Source of the DNA: Acidimicrobiales bacterium AG-410-I20
GTDB taxonomy: Bacteria > Actinomycetota > Acidimicrobiia > Acidimicrobiales > MedAcidi-G1
Assembly: GCA_003215175.1 (NCBI GenBank)
Contig: QCKS01000007.1
Span: 1-49,477 of the forward strand
Direction: 5' to 3'
Length of the DNA stretch: 49,477 nt
The stretch's first letter is position 1; every line of letters starts with the position of its first letter. Shown piece after piece: positions 15,665 to 24,282 of the stretch. The translations under genes were made by a program, and so were the position numbers. Below the pieces are notes generated by a model. It was not told the DNA's origin, did not search any database, and saw only the letters and a program-made list of their open reading frames with translations.

Positions 15665-15670
15665 TATTAT
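15665..15670 (+). promoter_or_regulatory. -10 element of leaderless acyl-CoA dehydrogenase promoter
   Basis: TATTAT, seven bases before ATG 15678; close to consensus and serving the whole downstream operon. Confidence 0.5.
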
Positions 15671-15677
15671 CAGAAAG

Positions 15678-16904
15678 ATGAGTGACACCATTAACGAACT
15701 TGCAGATTCAGAAAAAGATTTATTTCGTTCGAAAATTGAAAGTTTTTTTTCTGAACAAAACACACAAACAGATCAGAGCCAAGACGGAATCGGAGATGCC
15801 GACACAACCTCGTTAGATAAAGCTAAATCCTTCCAAATGGATCTATCTCAAGCCGGTCTTGCCGGAATCACTTTTCCAGAAGAGTACGGTGGGGCAGGAT
15901 TAAGTGACACGCACCAAGAAATCTTCAATGAAGTTTCGGCCAGCTGGCACATGCCCACTTCACCGCTTTCCATTTCTCATGGCATGTGTCTACCAATGCT
16001 GAACCAATTCGGAACCCATGAACAGAAACTTCGCTTCATGCCCGACAACATCAGTGGAAAAACTATATGGTGTCAGCTCTTTTCTGAACCCGGTGCTGGA
16101 TCTGATGTTGCCAGTCTTTCTACTCGTGCAGTATTAGATGGCGATCAGTGGGTAATCAATGGGCAAAAAGTCTGGACTTCAGGTGCCCACTACTGCGACT
16201 ACGGACTAGTTGTCGCACGTACTGATCCGTCTTTGCCAAAACACCGCGGCTTGACAATGTTTATTGTTGATATGAGCGATCCCGCTGTTGAGATAAGGCC
16301 ACTAAAACAAATTTCAGGGGGTAGCGGATTCAACGAAGTATTCTTTACCGATTTACACATTCCAAAGAATTTTCAACTTGGTGAGCTAAACCAGGGATGG
16401 AATTTAGCTATTTCTATGTTGATGTTTGAAAGAGTGTCTATTGGGGCGAGCGCTGGAGGTCTAAATACTGATCGAAGCCCAGACTTAATCAGGCTTGCCC
16501 AAGATAGCGGACAAGCCAACGACCCCATTATTAGACAGAAACTTACTGACCTCTGGATTAAAGAGAAAATTAAAGGATTCATTGGTCAAAGAATCCGTGA
16601 TGCCGTATCAGCAGGGCAAGTTCCTGGACCTGAAGGATCAATAGCAAAACTTAACGGTGCTCTAATAGCCCGTTTAGCTCGTGACACAAGCATAAGTCTT
16701 GTGAAGGCTGAGGCTCAGGCTTGGGATGCTGAGAATGAAAACGGGGAACAATGGACTAATGCATGTTTAGGTGCGGCTGGTATAAGTATCGCTGGTGGAA
16801 CGGACGAAGTGCAGAGAAACATAATTGGAGAAAGAGTCCTTGGCTTACCAAAAGAGCCCGATCCGTTTAAGGGAGCCGCTTGGGAAGACGTGCCTAGAAG
16901 TTAG
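15678..16904 (+). CDS. Acyl-CoA dehydrogenase
   Basis: A 408-aa flavin-dependent acyl-CoA dehydrogenase, introducing the alpha-beta double bond in an acyl-CoA. The N-terminal helical domain ends near ITFPEEYGGAGLS. The FAD-binding signature LFSEPGAGSDVASLSTRA and INGQKVWTSGAHYCDYG lie in the middle beta-domain. The C-terminal helical domain ends with GGTDEVQRNIIGERVLGLP, the conserved adenine/FAD contact. The chain resembles the class found in steroid or branched-acid degradation clusters, but the substrate is not determined. It heads an operon with a disulfide reductase and an SDR, facing a convergent acyl-CoA synthetase, which suggests a fatty-acid or isoprenoid catabolic unit. Confidence 0.9.
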   Translation: MSDTINELADSEKDLFRSKIESFFSEQNTQTDQSQDGIGDADTTSLDKAKSFQMDLSQAGLAGITFPEEYGGAGLSDTHQEIFNEVSASWHMPTSPLSISHGMCLPMLNQFGTHEQKLRFMPDNISGKTIWCQLFSEPGAGSDVASLSTRAVLDGDQWVINGQKVWTSGAHYCDYGLVVARTDPSLPKHRGLTMFIVDMSDPAVEIRPLKQISGGSGFNEVFFTDLHIPKNFQLGELNQGWNLAISMLMFERVSIGASAGGLNTDRSPDLIRLAQDSGQANDPIIRQKLTDLWIKEKIKGFIGQRIRDAVSAGQVPGPEGSIAKLNGALIARLARDTSISLVKAEAQAWDAENENGEQWTNACLGAAGISIAGGTDEVQRNIIGERVLGLPKEPDPFKGAAWEDVPRS

Positions 16905-16933
16905 ATGATCTAACTTCTGGCGAATGGAGAAAA

Positions 16934-18289
16934 GTGTCGCATTACGACCTGCTTATAATTGGTGCCGGATCTGGTAATTCCATCATTGATGAACGTCATG
17001 ACGAATGGAATATCGCCATTGTAGAGCCCGGTGAGTTTGGCGGAACCTGCCTTAACCGAGGATGTGTGCCTTCAAAGATGTTCATTTATGCCGCTGACCG
17101 GGCATACATGGCGAAAACTAATGAAAAATTTGGTATTGAAACAACCTTTGTGAACGCTCGTTGGCCTGAAATCAGAGATCGGGTGTTTGATCGCATTGAT
17201 CCCATAACTGAATCGGGGCTCGACTATCGGATGTCTCTTCCAAATGTCACCGTTTACAGGAATATGGCTCGGTTTATTGGTGAACGAACTTTTCAGATTG
17301 GTGAGGAAATTGTCACTGCAGAACAAGTAGTTGTAGCCGCTGGAGCCCGTCCTGAGATTCCCAATATTTCTGGACTTAATCAAGTCCCCTATGTCACATC
17401 AGATGAAATTATGCGCATCAGTGACCTCCCATCTCACTTAGTGATTGTTGGTGGTGGGTTTATTGCTGTTGAGATGGCGCATATCTTCTCATCGTTCGGA
17501 AGCGAAGTAACGATTATTCACAGAGGAAGCCATCTCCTCCGCGGACTTGATTCAGATATATCAAATCGAATAACTGATATTTATAAGAAGAGATTTAACT
17601 TGCTCCTTGAAACAGAAGTAGACAACGTGGATCACGATAAAGGTTTCAAATTAAATCTTTCCTCTGGAGAGACCATTGAGTGCGATGAGTTACTGATCTC
17701 TACTGGACGTACACCAAACACGGACCAGTTGAATGTTTCCGAAGGAAACATTCAAATAACAAACAGTGGACATATTGCTACTAATTCCTTCTTGCAGGCC
17801 TCCGCTGAAGGTGTTTGGGCTATTGGCGACATAACTAACCCAATTCAGTTGAAGCATCTAGCTAACGCGGACGCTCGAATAGTTGGACACAATATATGCA
17901 ATCCGCAAAATCTTTTATCAGTTGATCGTTCATTGTCTCCTGCTGCTGTTTTTGGTTACCCTCCTATTGCTTCAGTTGGACTGACGGAACAACAAGCGGT
18001 AGCAGAAAAGATTTCATATTTAGTAGCGAGCCGTTCTTTTGCCGATACTGCTTACGGGTGGGCAATGGAAGATGAAACCAGTTTTATCAAGCTTTTAGCC
18101 GACCCAGAAAATAGAACCCTTTTGGGCGCTCATCTTATTGGACCTCAGTCCCCTACTTTGATTCAGCAATTGATACAAGGGATGACCCTAGGGCAAACTG
18201 TAGATGAAATGGGCAGAGAGCAATTGTACATCCATCCTGCTTTGCCGGAGGTTATAGAGCAGGCTCTTTTAGAATTCGAAATGAAATAA
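16934..18289 (+). CDS. mtr: Mycothione reductase
   Basis: A 451-aa flavoprotein disulfide reductase. The opening YDLLIIGAGSGNSIID, with its unusual GSGNS, is typical of mycothione reductase, which uses NADPH to reduce mycothiol disulfide and keep the actinobacterial thiol buffer reduced. The redox-active pair is in GGTCLNRGCVPSKMF. The NADPH-binding Rossmann motif is IVGGGFIAVEMAHIF, the FAD contact is GVWAIGDITN, and the catalytic histidine is in YIHPALPEVIEQAL. GTG is the start, with GGAG eight bases upstream. It lies 29 bp after the acyl-CoA dehydrogenase. Dihydrolipoamide dehydrogenase is the main alternative, less likely given the N-terminal signature. Confidence 0.85.
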   Translation: MSHYDLLIIGAGSGNSIIDERHDEWNIAIVEPGEFGGTCLNRGCVPSKMFIYAADRAYMAKTNEKFGIETTFVNARWPEIRDRVFDRIDPITESGLDYRMSLPNVTVYRNMARFIGERTFQIGEEIVTAEQVVVAAGARPEIPNISGLNQVPYVTSDEIMRISDLPSHLVIVGGGFIAVEMAHIFSSFGSEVTIIHRGSHLLRGLDSDISNRITDIYKKRFNLLLETEVDNVDHDKGFKLNLSSGETIECDELLISTGRTPNTDQLNVSEGNIQITNSGHIATNSFLQASAEGVWAIGDITNPIQLKHLANADARIVGHNICNPQNLLSVDRSLSPAAVFGYPPIASVGLTEQQAVAEKISYLVASRSFADTAYGWAMEDETSFIKLLADPENRTLLGAHLIGPQSPTLIQQLIQGMTLGQTVDEMGREQLYIHPALPEVIEQALLEFEMK

Positions 18290-18302
18290 TTTAAGGAAAC
18301 TT

Positions 18303-19160
18303 ATGGAAAATTTAGATGGAAAAGTTGCAGTAATTACTGGTGGGGCCTCTGGCCTAGGAAAGTCCTTTGCTGAGAGATTCGGAGCCGCTGGTATGAAACT
18401 TGCTTTAGCTGACGTAGAAGTCCCTGTTTTGGAAGAAACTGTCGCAAATCTTGAATCTAGCGGCATCGAAGTACTGGGCATCCCATGTGATGTCTCCAAT
18501 CCTGAGGATGTAAATAATTTTGCAGAAACTGTGATCAGTCAGTTCGGTGCTGCTCATGTTCTTTGCCTCAATGCAGGGGTTGCTTCAGGTGGAACCATTG
18601 TGGAGAGTTCTCTTGAACAGTGGAAATGGGTTTTAGGCGTGAATCTCTACGGAATAATCCACGGTTTAAACGCTTTTTTACCAGACTTAGTTAAGCAAGA
18701 TGAGGGGCATGTAGTGATGACGGCTTCGGTAGCTGGGCATACATCTTTTGCTAATCTCGGACCTTATAGTGCCTCAAAGCATGCAACGGTAACTATCGCC
18801 GAAACGCTTTTCGCCGAAATGAGGGACGCTGGATCCAATGTAGGTGTCTCTTGCTTATGCCCAGGATTTGTTTCTACTAACATTTTTACTTCAGAAAGAA
18901 ACCAACCTGAAGGGATGAAATCCTCACTTGCGGAACCCCCCTCCGATGAAGACGCATCACAGCGCGAAGCAATGATTGAATGGTTACGCGCCAACGCTCT
19001 TAAACCCGATGTTGTTGCAGATTTAGTACACGACGCAGTTACTGAGAACAAATTCTGGATTTTCACTGACGAGACTCATATCCCTGCAATCACTGCTCGC
19101 CATAGGGAGATTCAAGAGCGGCGCCCACCTAGCGCTGAAACAATCTTTGAAGAGATCTAA
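18303..19160 (+). CDS. Short-chain dehydrogenase/reductase (SDR)
   Basis: A 285-aa classical SDR. The cofactor loop is VITGGASGLGKSFAERFG (TGxxxGxG), NAG is in CLNAGVASGG, the catalytic serine is in MTASVAG, and the catalytic pair is in GPYSASKHATV (YxxxK). ADVEV after the second strand, with D at the end of beta-2, suggests preference for NAD(H). The C-terminal extension (about residues 200-285) is longer than usual, giving a substrate-specific lid. A good AAGGA lies just before the ATG. As third gene of the acyl-CoA dehydrogenase operon it may oxidise a hydroxyacyl or alcohol intermediate. The convergent synthetase gene begins 1 bp after its stop. Confidence 0.87.
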   Translation: MENLDGKVAVITGGASGLGKSFAERFGAAGMKLALADVEVPVLEETVANLESSGIEVLGIPCDVSNPEDVNNFAETVISQFGAAHVLCLNAGVASGGTIVESSLEQWKWVLGVNLYGIIHGLNAFLPDLVKQDEGHVVMTASVAGHTSFANLGPYSASKHATVTIAETLFAEMRDAGSNVGVSCLCPGFVSTNIFTSERNQPEGMKSSLAEPPSDEDASQREAMIEWLRANALKPDVVADLVHDAVTENKFWIFTDETHIPAITARHREIQERRPPSAETIFEEI

Positions 19161-19161
19161 T

Positions 19162-20799
19162 TTAATCCTTTGAAAGCAGTGTCTCGGCTGTCTCTTTCGC
19201 CCATTTATAATCAGTTTTACCATTAGGGCTTCGTTGAATTTTGGGAACAAGCACAATCTCTTTTGGGACCTTGTACCCGGCAAGAACCCCGCGTACATCT
19301 GTTTTTAAAGTTTCAATTGCATCTTCTTGGAAAGTCGCATTCTCTTCGAGTTGAACCACAGCAGTAACTGCTTGACCCCAGCGGTCATCTTCCAGTCCTA
19401 CCACATTGCAATCTCGCACACTTTCAAGAGTCTTTAGCGCTTCTTCTACCTCTTCCGGATAGACCTTCTCTCCCCCTGTATTGATGCAAACTGACCCACG
19501 ACCCAACAAAGTTATTGTTCCGTCTTCCTCAACAACAGCATAATCGCCAGCTATGGACCAACGGCGGCCATCTATTTCAGGAAACGTTGCAGCAGTTTTT
19601 TCTGGGTCTTTGAAATACCCTAAAGGAAGCGGGTAGCCAGTAGCCAAACGTCCTCGTTCCTTCGATCCTGGTTTGACCTCTATCCCATCATCAGTGAACA
19701 CTCGGGTATGAGGGCCGAGGACAAAGCGAGCGGTACCAGTATTTCCTGAAGAGCGAGAAGTTATCTGATTGCCAATACCTGTTCCTTCGCTCGAACCTAA
19801 AGAATCAACAATCGAAACATCGCAGTATTCAAGCAAACGCTCTTTAACCGGATCACTAAACATCACCCCAGATGAAAAAATCATCCTGAGTGAAGAAACA
19901 TCTCTAAGGCTTTCCCCGGTTGACGCTTTATCTAACGAGTCCACCATTGGTTTAGCGAACGCATCTCCAACAATAGACACCATCGTTATTTTTTCTTGTT
20001 CAACTACAGTCCAAAGTTCATCTGGATCAAACGATCTTGAAGTAAGTGTTGCAACCAGCCCCCCATGTGAGTGGGTGATTATTCCTGTTATTCCGGATGT
20101 TCCATGCATAAGAGGGGCCGCGCAGAGTTGACGCATCTCAGATTTTTGGTCAATTACCTGCCGGGCTATTGCCGCTGCATCTTCTGGAGTATTGGGGAGA
20201 GTGGCACCAAGCGACCTAAAAGTAGATTGCATCATTCCAAAAATATTGTGATGGTCCCACATCACTGCTTTAGGCATCCCCGTGGTTCCACCCGTGTATA
20301 AAAACCAAAGATCTTCCCCTGTTCGATTTATCCGTTTCATCGGATCTCCAGATAAAGCTTCTTCGTAGGAAATCGCCCACGAAGGCACTTCCCCCCCACC
20401 TACTTGAATTAAGGCTTTCAGTTGTGGGCACTTTGGTAGAGCTGCTTCTACTCGATCCGCTAATGTGTGGTCAAAAAATATTGCCTCTGCTTCAGCGTTA
20501 TTAAGAATGTAAGCGAGCTCTTCTCCTAAATAGCGATAATTTGCGTTGGCTGGTACACCTCGTATTTTGAAAGCCGCGTACTGTGCTTCTGAGTATTCAG
20601 GGCCGTTATATAAATAGAGAACAATTTTTGAGTCTTGAGTAAGCCCTTGTTGACTTAGAGTCATCGCTAAGCGTGAAGCATTGTCATCAAATTTGGTCCA
20701 CGAAGTGTGGACTCCAGCGCATGAAAGTGCGGGTTGGTCCCCTATTTCATCTGAAATGGCTTCCCATGCTGTAGCTAAGTTCAAAGTACTTTCAGTCAT
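19162..20799 (-). CDS. Acyl-CoA synthetase (FadD-like, AMP-forming)
   Basis: A 545-aa ANL-superfamily ligase that activates a carboxylic acid as acyl-AMP and then as the CoA thioester. The P-loop-like motif is FLYTGGTTGMPKAVMW, the core ATP site is LGSSEGTGIG, and the hinge is IAGDYAVVEEDGTI. The C-terminal domain has INTGGEKVYPEEVEEAL and the catalytic lysine in RSPNGKTDYKWAKE. Related proteins in actinobacteria act on steroid side chains or fatty acids; the substrate here is unknown. It converges on the SDR with a 1-bp gap. ATG 20799 has TAGGTT six bases upstream, a leaderless start. It is probably functionally linked to the facing operon. Confidence 0.9.
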   Translation of the reverse strand: MTESTLNLATAWEAISDEIGDQPALSCAGVHTSWTKFDDNASRLAMTLSQQGLTQDSKIVLYLYNGPEYSEAQYAAFKIRGVPANANYRYLGEELAYILNNAEAEAIFFDHTLADRVEAALPKCPQLKALIQVGGGEVPSWAISYEEALSGDPMKRINRTGEDLWFLYTGGTTGMPKAVMWDHHNIFGMMQSTFRSLGATLPNTPEDAAAIARQVIDQKSEMRQLCAAPLMHGTSGITGIITHSHGGLVATLTSRSFDPDELWTVVEQEKITMVSIVGDAFAKPMVDSLDKASTGESLRDVSSLRMIFSSGVMFSDPVKERLLEYCDVSIVDSLGSSEGTGIGNQITSRSSGNTGTARFVLGPHTRVFTDDGIEVKPGSKERGRLATGYPLPLGYFKDPEKTAATFPEIDGRRWSIAGDYAVVEEDGTITLLGRGSVCINTGGEKVYPEEVEEALKTLESVRDCNVVGLEDDRWGQAVTAVVQLEENATFQEDAIETLKTDVRGVLAGYKVPKEIVLVPKIQRSPNGKTDYKWAKETAETLLSKD

Positions 20800-20805
20800 C
20801 GAAAA

Positions 20806-20811
20806 AACCTA
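20806..20811 (-). promoter_or_regulatory. -10 element of leaderless acyl-CoA synthetase promoter
   Basis: TAGGTT on the minus strand, six bases before ATG 20799. Confidence 0.45.
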
Positions 20812-20861
20812 TCATTTCTATTATCCAAATAAAGTGTTCGGCTATCACCTACTTTGCCATC

Positions 20862-20867
20862 TATGAT
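20862..20867 (+). promoter_or_regulatory. -10 element of leaderless aroC promoter
   Basis: TATGAT, close to consensus, seven bases before GTG 20875, with no ribosome-binding site between. This is one of the clearest leaderless signals in the window. Confidence 0.55.
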
Positions 20868-20874
20868 CAATTAA

Positions 20875-21963
20875 GTGAGTAGTTATTTTGGACATACATT
20901 TCGGATCTCAACTTGGGGAGAAAGCCACGGTGGTGGCATAGGGGTAGTTATTGACGGCTGCCCACCTCGTCTTGAAATCTCTGAAGAAGATATACAAGCT
21001 GATCTGGATCGTCGTCGTCCCGGGCAGAGCCATTTGACTACACAACGGAAAGAGGCAGATGCCGCAGAGATACTTTCGGGAGTATTTGAAGGTAGGACTC
21101 TTGGCACTCCGATCGCGATCTTGGTTCGGAATACAGATGCTCAGCCAGCTGCATACGATCACTTAAAAGACTTGTATAGGCCTTCACATGCCGATTTCAC
21201 TTATCAAGAGAAATATGGCATAAGGAACTGGGAAGGTGGCGGGAGGTCTAGTGCTCGTGAAACCATTGGACGCGTTGCTGCTGGTGCAGTAGCTAGAAAG
21301 TTGTTGAACGTCGCTAACAACATAGAAGTATTGGCTTGGGTTTCTCAGGTTCACACAATCAAATCGGATGTTGATGCCTCTACAGTCACTCTGGAGCAAA
21401 TTGAAGCTGATCCCACTCGCTGTCCGGATGCAGAGGCTGCTGCAAAGATGACTTTTGCCATTGAGGAAGCAAGAAAAAATGGAGATTCGTTAGGTGGAAT
21501 TGTTACTTGTGTTGCACGAGGGGTTCCTGTTGGTCTCGGTGAACCTGTTTTTGATCGCCTAGAGGCGGACCTAGCTAAAGGAATGCTTTCGCTTCCTGCA
21601 GTAAAAGGGTTTGATATTGGTAGCGGATTTGACGCTGTCGAAATGACAGGAAAGACGCATAATGATCCTTTTGTAGCTGGTGATTCTGGGCCTGTGACTG
21701 CTACAAATAATTCTGGTGGAGTTCAAGGTGGTATCAGCAATGGCGCCGATGTCATTTTTAGAGTTGCCTTTAAACCAACAGCGACCATTTCTTCTTCGCA
21801 AGAGACAGTCGACATGGATAATAATCCAGTTGAACTATCCGCTAAAGGTCGACATGATCCGTGTGTGCTTCCTCGCGCTGTCCCTCTTGTTGAGTCGATG
21901 ACTCTTCTTGTATTAGCCGACCACTGGCTGAGGCAACAAGCGTTAGATGTCTTAGATGGCTAA
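20875..21963 (+). CDS. aroC: Chorismate synthase
   Basis: A 362-aa chorismate synthase, the last shikimate-pathway step, converting EPSP to chorismate with reduced FMN. The N-terminal signature is [12 protein letters not shown] region following [28 protein letters not shown] and [10 protein letters not shown] follow in the expected places, and the C-terminal block [18 protein letters not shown] is complete, so the protein looks intact. It begins with GTG, as leaderless messages often do. The other aromatic-pathway genes, such as aroK and aroB, which often follow aroC in actinobacteria, are not adjacent here; an aldolase-family gene follows instead. Confidence 0.96.
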   Translation: MSSYFGHTFRISTWGESHGGGIGVVIDGCPPRLEISEEDIQADLDRRRPGQSHLTTQRKEADAAEILSGVFEGRTLGTPIAILVRNTDAQPAAYDHLKDLYRPSHADFTYQEKYGIRNWEGGGRSSARETIGRVAAGAVARKLLNVANNIEVLAWVSQVHTIKSDVDASTVTLEQIEADPTRCPDAEAAAKMTFAIEEARKNGDSLGGIVTCVARGVPVGLGEPVFDRLEADLAKGMLSLPAVKGFDIGSGFDAVEMTGKTHNDPFVAGDSGPVTATNNSGGVQGGISNGADVIFRVAFKPTATISSSQETVDMDNNPVELSAKGRHDPCVLPRAVPLVESMTLLVLADHWLRQQALDVLDG

Positions 21964-22011
21964 GAAGAAGGTATTCCTCTACAATTAATTTACGTCAAAG
22001 CAGGAGCAAGT

Positions 22012-22794
22012 ATGCCAGAAAAACCTCCAGAAGGAAGTAAACCTACTTATTACGAAATGCCCGTCTTTTCGTCGATCGAAGAAGAAAGACAACACCGTAA
22101 AGAACGGTTAGCAGCTGGTTTCCGCATTTTTGGTAAGTTCGGCTTTAGTGAAGGTGTGGCAGGACATATTACTGTTCGGGACCCAGAGCACACTGATACT
22201 TTTTGGGTGAATGCGTTAGGTCAACCATTTAGCGATATTTGCGTATCGGATCTTCTACTAATTTCGCATACTGGAGAGATACTTGAAGGCAAGTACGCGG
22301 TAAATGCTGCTGCTTTTGCTATCCATTCTGGAATACATATGGCTCATCCTGAAATTGTTGCTGCTGCGCATTCTCATTCCCTCTATGGGAAAACCTGGTC
22401 AACACTTGGACGAGAGCTTGATCCAATAACTCAAGATTCATGTATCTTTTATCAAAACCATGTCCTGTTTGATGATTACACTGGAGTGGTAAATGACCCT
22501 GAAGAAGGAGCCCGGATCGCACGTTCTCTCGGAAGTAACCGTGCCGCTATTTTGCGGAATCATGGGTTGTTAACTGTTGGCGATTCTGTAGATGAAGCAG
22601 TCTGGCTTTTTGTAACGATGGAAAGGACTTGCCAAGCGCAACTTCTCGCAGAAGCGGCAGGCAAACCAGTGGTTCTAGACCATGAGACCGCAGAACATAC
22701 TCACAAGTATGTTGGGAATCCTTTCGCAAGTTGGTTTAGTGCTCAAGGATTATTTGACAAGATTGTTAGAGAAGAACCAGATCTCTTGAATTGA
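22012..22794 (+). CDS. Class II aldolase/adducin-domain protein
   Basis: A 260-aa class II aldolase family member. These zinc enzymes split or epimerise sugar phosphates such as L-fuculose-1-phosphate. The zinc-ligand region AAHSHSLYGKTW and the third histidine in ILRNHGLLTVGDSVDEA are both present, as is the substrate loop GVAGHITVRDPEH. Many actinobacterial homologues are annotated only as class II aldolase/adducin and act on unknown substrates. The gene has AGGAG about five bases before its ATG, so it is translated from a leader rather than leaderless. A TACAAT hexamer lies upstream in the 48-bp gap after aroC. Confidence 0.85.
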   Translation: MPEKPPEGSKPTYYEMPVFSSIEEERQHRKERLAAGFRIFGKFGFSEGVAGHITVRDPEHTDTFWVNALGQPFSDICVSDLLLISHTGEILEGKYAVNAAAFAIHSGIHMAHPEIVAAAHSHSLYGKTWSTLGRELDPITQDSCIFYQNHVLFDDYTGVVNDPEEGARIARSLGSNRAAILRNHGLLTVGDSVDEAVWLFVTMERTCQAQLLAEAAGKPVVLDHETAEHTHKYVGNPFASWFSAQGLFDKIVREEPDLLN

Positions 22795-22802
22795 TACGGA
22801 GC

Positions 22803-23150
22803 TTAAGCTGCGTGCGTTATGAATAATCTTTCAATGTCTCGTTGGTAAAGAATGCGCACGTTTACATCAGGGTATTTTTCACTCATTTTTCGAAGTTTCT
22901 TGTTCTTATGAGTGACTAGTGGTTGCCGAAGTGTAGTTATTTCTAGGTAGAGGTCGTGTTCTGGTAGATAGAAGTCTGGAGTGAAAGCAGAGAGTGGGTT
23001 TCCGCTCTCATCTTCTTCTAGTACAAACGTTGTGGGTTCGTATTCCCAAGAAACTCCATAGAAGTCAAAAAGTTCTGCTACACGCTTCTCAGAATCATGA
23101 GCGAAATTTTCAGAGTTTTCTGAATCCTGTATTTGGTACAACTCAGCCAT
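22803..23150 (-). CDS. Small PD-(D/E)XK nuclease-fold-like hypothetical protein
   Basis: A 115-aa protein of unknown function. A helix with glutamates (SEKRVAELFDFYG, residues 20-32) is followed by the strand pair FTPDFYLPEHDLYLEITT. D59 and E70 match the PD...(D/E) core of the nuclease fold, but the usual catalytic lysine two residues after E70 is threonine (T72). A lysine-rich segment (KNKKLRKMSEKY) follows and may supply one. If active, it would cleave or bind nucleic acid; otherwise it may be a structural relative. It lies 8 bp after the convergent aldolase gene. In this window it closes the regulatory cluster. Confidence 0.6.
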   Translation of the reverse strand: MAELYQIQDSENSENFAHDSEKRVAELFDFYGVSWEYEPTTFVLEEDESGNPLSAFTPDFYLPEHDLYLEITTLRQPLVTHKNKKLRKMSEKYPDVNVRILYQRDIERLFITHAA

Positions 23151-23168
23151 GGCTGTACCGAGCGTAAT

Positions 23169-23651
23169 CTATTCGTTAACGACTAACGGGGATCCTCGGC
23201 CATCTACTCCCCTGCGAGCAAAGACATTCAGATCAACAATTTTTGCATCAACTTCTTCTTTGACTCCAGCTAGTGGAAGGATGTTAAGCACCCCTTGACC
23301 ATTTTGTAAGAGGTCAACAATTTCTTCCCCGCTTCTCACTAAAACGGATTTATTCCCACTAATTACAAGATTGACTTGTGTGACATCTTCATCTAATTCA
23401 CTCGACAAGTAAGAGAAGACTTCTCTTACCATCTCTAGGCGTATACCAGCGTCAAGCAGTGTCTTGATTGCTTTTAACTCTAGTAGATCCCTGTAGGAGT
23501 ACAAGCGCCTACTTCCCGAACCTGAAGCGTCAGTCATTGACGGGCGAACTAGATCTGTTCGTGCCCAATAGTCAAGCTGACGGTATGTGATTCCAACTAT
23601 TTCAGCTGTTTTTTTGCCGCTATAGCCTTTTTCTGTTTCTTTTGTACTCAT
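23169..23651 (-). CDS. MerR-family transcriptional regulator (Rv1830-like)
   Basis: A 160-aa regulator. The N-terminus KKTAEIVGITYRQLDYWART, followed by SRRLYSYRDLLELKAIKTLLDAG, is the MerR winged-helix domain. The C-terminal part is short, with no cysteine metal-binding loop. By position (after garA, ftsR and a DUF151 gene) and length it matches Rv1830 of Mycobacterium; that comparison is from memory of the conserved actinobacterial neighbourhood. A palindrome sits between its own -35 and -10 (23688-23716), so it probably regulates itself. GGAAG is nine bases before the ATG. Targets are unknown, although MerR proteins of this group are thought to act in cell growth. Confidence 0.82.
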   Translation of the reverse strand: MSTKETEKGYSGKKTAEIVGITYRQLDYWARTDLVRPSMTDASGSGSRRLYSYRDLLELKAIKTLLDAGIRLEMVREVFSYLSSELDEDVTQVNLVISGNKSVLVRSGEEIVDLLQNGQGVLNILPLAGVKEEVDAKIVDLNVFARRGVDGRGSPLVVNE

Positions 23652-23687
23652 GAAGATCTGCTTCCGATCAGTTATTTGGGCTCAGAA

Positions 23688-23716
23688 ATAATGAACTACA
23701 CCTGTGTATTTTCCAA
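23688..23716 (-). promoter_or_regulatory. MerR-type promoter with operator in the spacer
   Basis: On the minus strand, TTGGAA (23711-23716) and CATTAT (23688-23693) are spaced 17 bp. The palindrome TACACAGGTGTA (23697-23708) lies inside that spacer, the position where MerR-family dimers usually bind. It drives the merR gene at 23651. Confidence 0.6.
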
Positions 23717-23745
23717 GATTAGGGCTTTTTTGCAAAAAATTCAAC

Positions 23746-23770
23746 TATTTCGCGCGCTTGGCGCGAAATA
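23746..23770 (-). terminator. Inverted repeat, probable terminator after DUF151 gene
   Basis: TATTTCGCGC and GCGCGAAATA form a perfect 10-bp stem around a 5-base loop. On the minus strand a run of six T follows seven bases later. It separates the garA-ftsR-hpt-DUF151 unit from the merR gene. Confidence 0.6.
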
Positions 23771-23787
23771 TCTCACTAAAAGTAACT

Positions 23788-24270
23788 TTATTCAGCAAAA
23801 TCGTCTGGGTTTACCGAGTCGAGAAATTCACGAAATTCTTCAACCTGGTCCTCTGAAAGTTCATCATCTTCATCTGCAAGGTAGCTTGCCTGATTCAGAA
23901 CCTCTTCATCAGCATAAATTGCTGCCCCAGTTCGGACAGCGATCGCTAGAGCATCTGATGGACGAGCAGAAACTACCTCTACTCCAGTAGAGCCGCGGAA
24001 ATAAATATCTGCAAAAAACGTTTTCTCACGCAGTTCAGTTATTTCTATGCGTTCAACTTGAAAGCCAAATGAATCTACAATCTTCACCAATAGGTCGTGA
24101 GTCATCGGGCGTGGTGGTGTTTGATTTGCTAATGACAAACCGATCGCAGTGGCTTCTGGCCTGCCGATGAAGATAGGAAGTATTCGGTCACCTGTCTCCT
24201 CTTGAAGTAAGACCACTGGGACATTAGTAGGTAGAACTTCCTGGACGTTTATTATTTTCATTTCAATCAT
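23788..24270 (-). CDS. DUF151 bifunctional nuclease family protein (Rv1829-like)
   Basis: A 160-aa protein with the DUF151 core: VPVVLLQEETGDRILPIFIGRPEATAI, quoted as LQEETGDRILPIFIGRPEA, and VSARPSDALAIAVRTGAAIYADEEVL (core RPSDALAIAVR). Plant members show nuclease activity with wide specificity, but the bacterial role is unclear. The C-terminus is acidic (EDDELSEDQVEEFREF). The gene lies 12 bp after hpt and precedes a terminator-like hairpin, fitting the conserved actinobacterial cluster. A second ATG three codons in (MKIINVQE) is possible; GAGG is about ten bases before the first. Confidence 0.85.
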   Translation of the reverse strand: MIEMKIINVQEVLPTNVPVVLLQEETGDRILPIFIGRPEATAIGLSLANQTPPRPMTHDLLVKIVDSFGFQVERIEITELREKTFFADIYFRGSTGVEVVSARPSDALAIAVRTGAAIYADEEVLNQASYLADEDDELSEDQVEEFREFLDSVNPDDFAE

Positions 24271-24282
24271 CTTTGTTCTACC

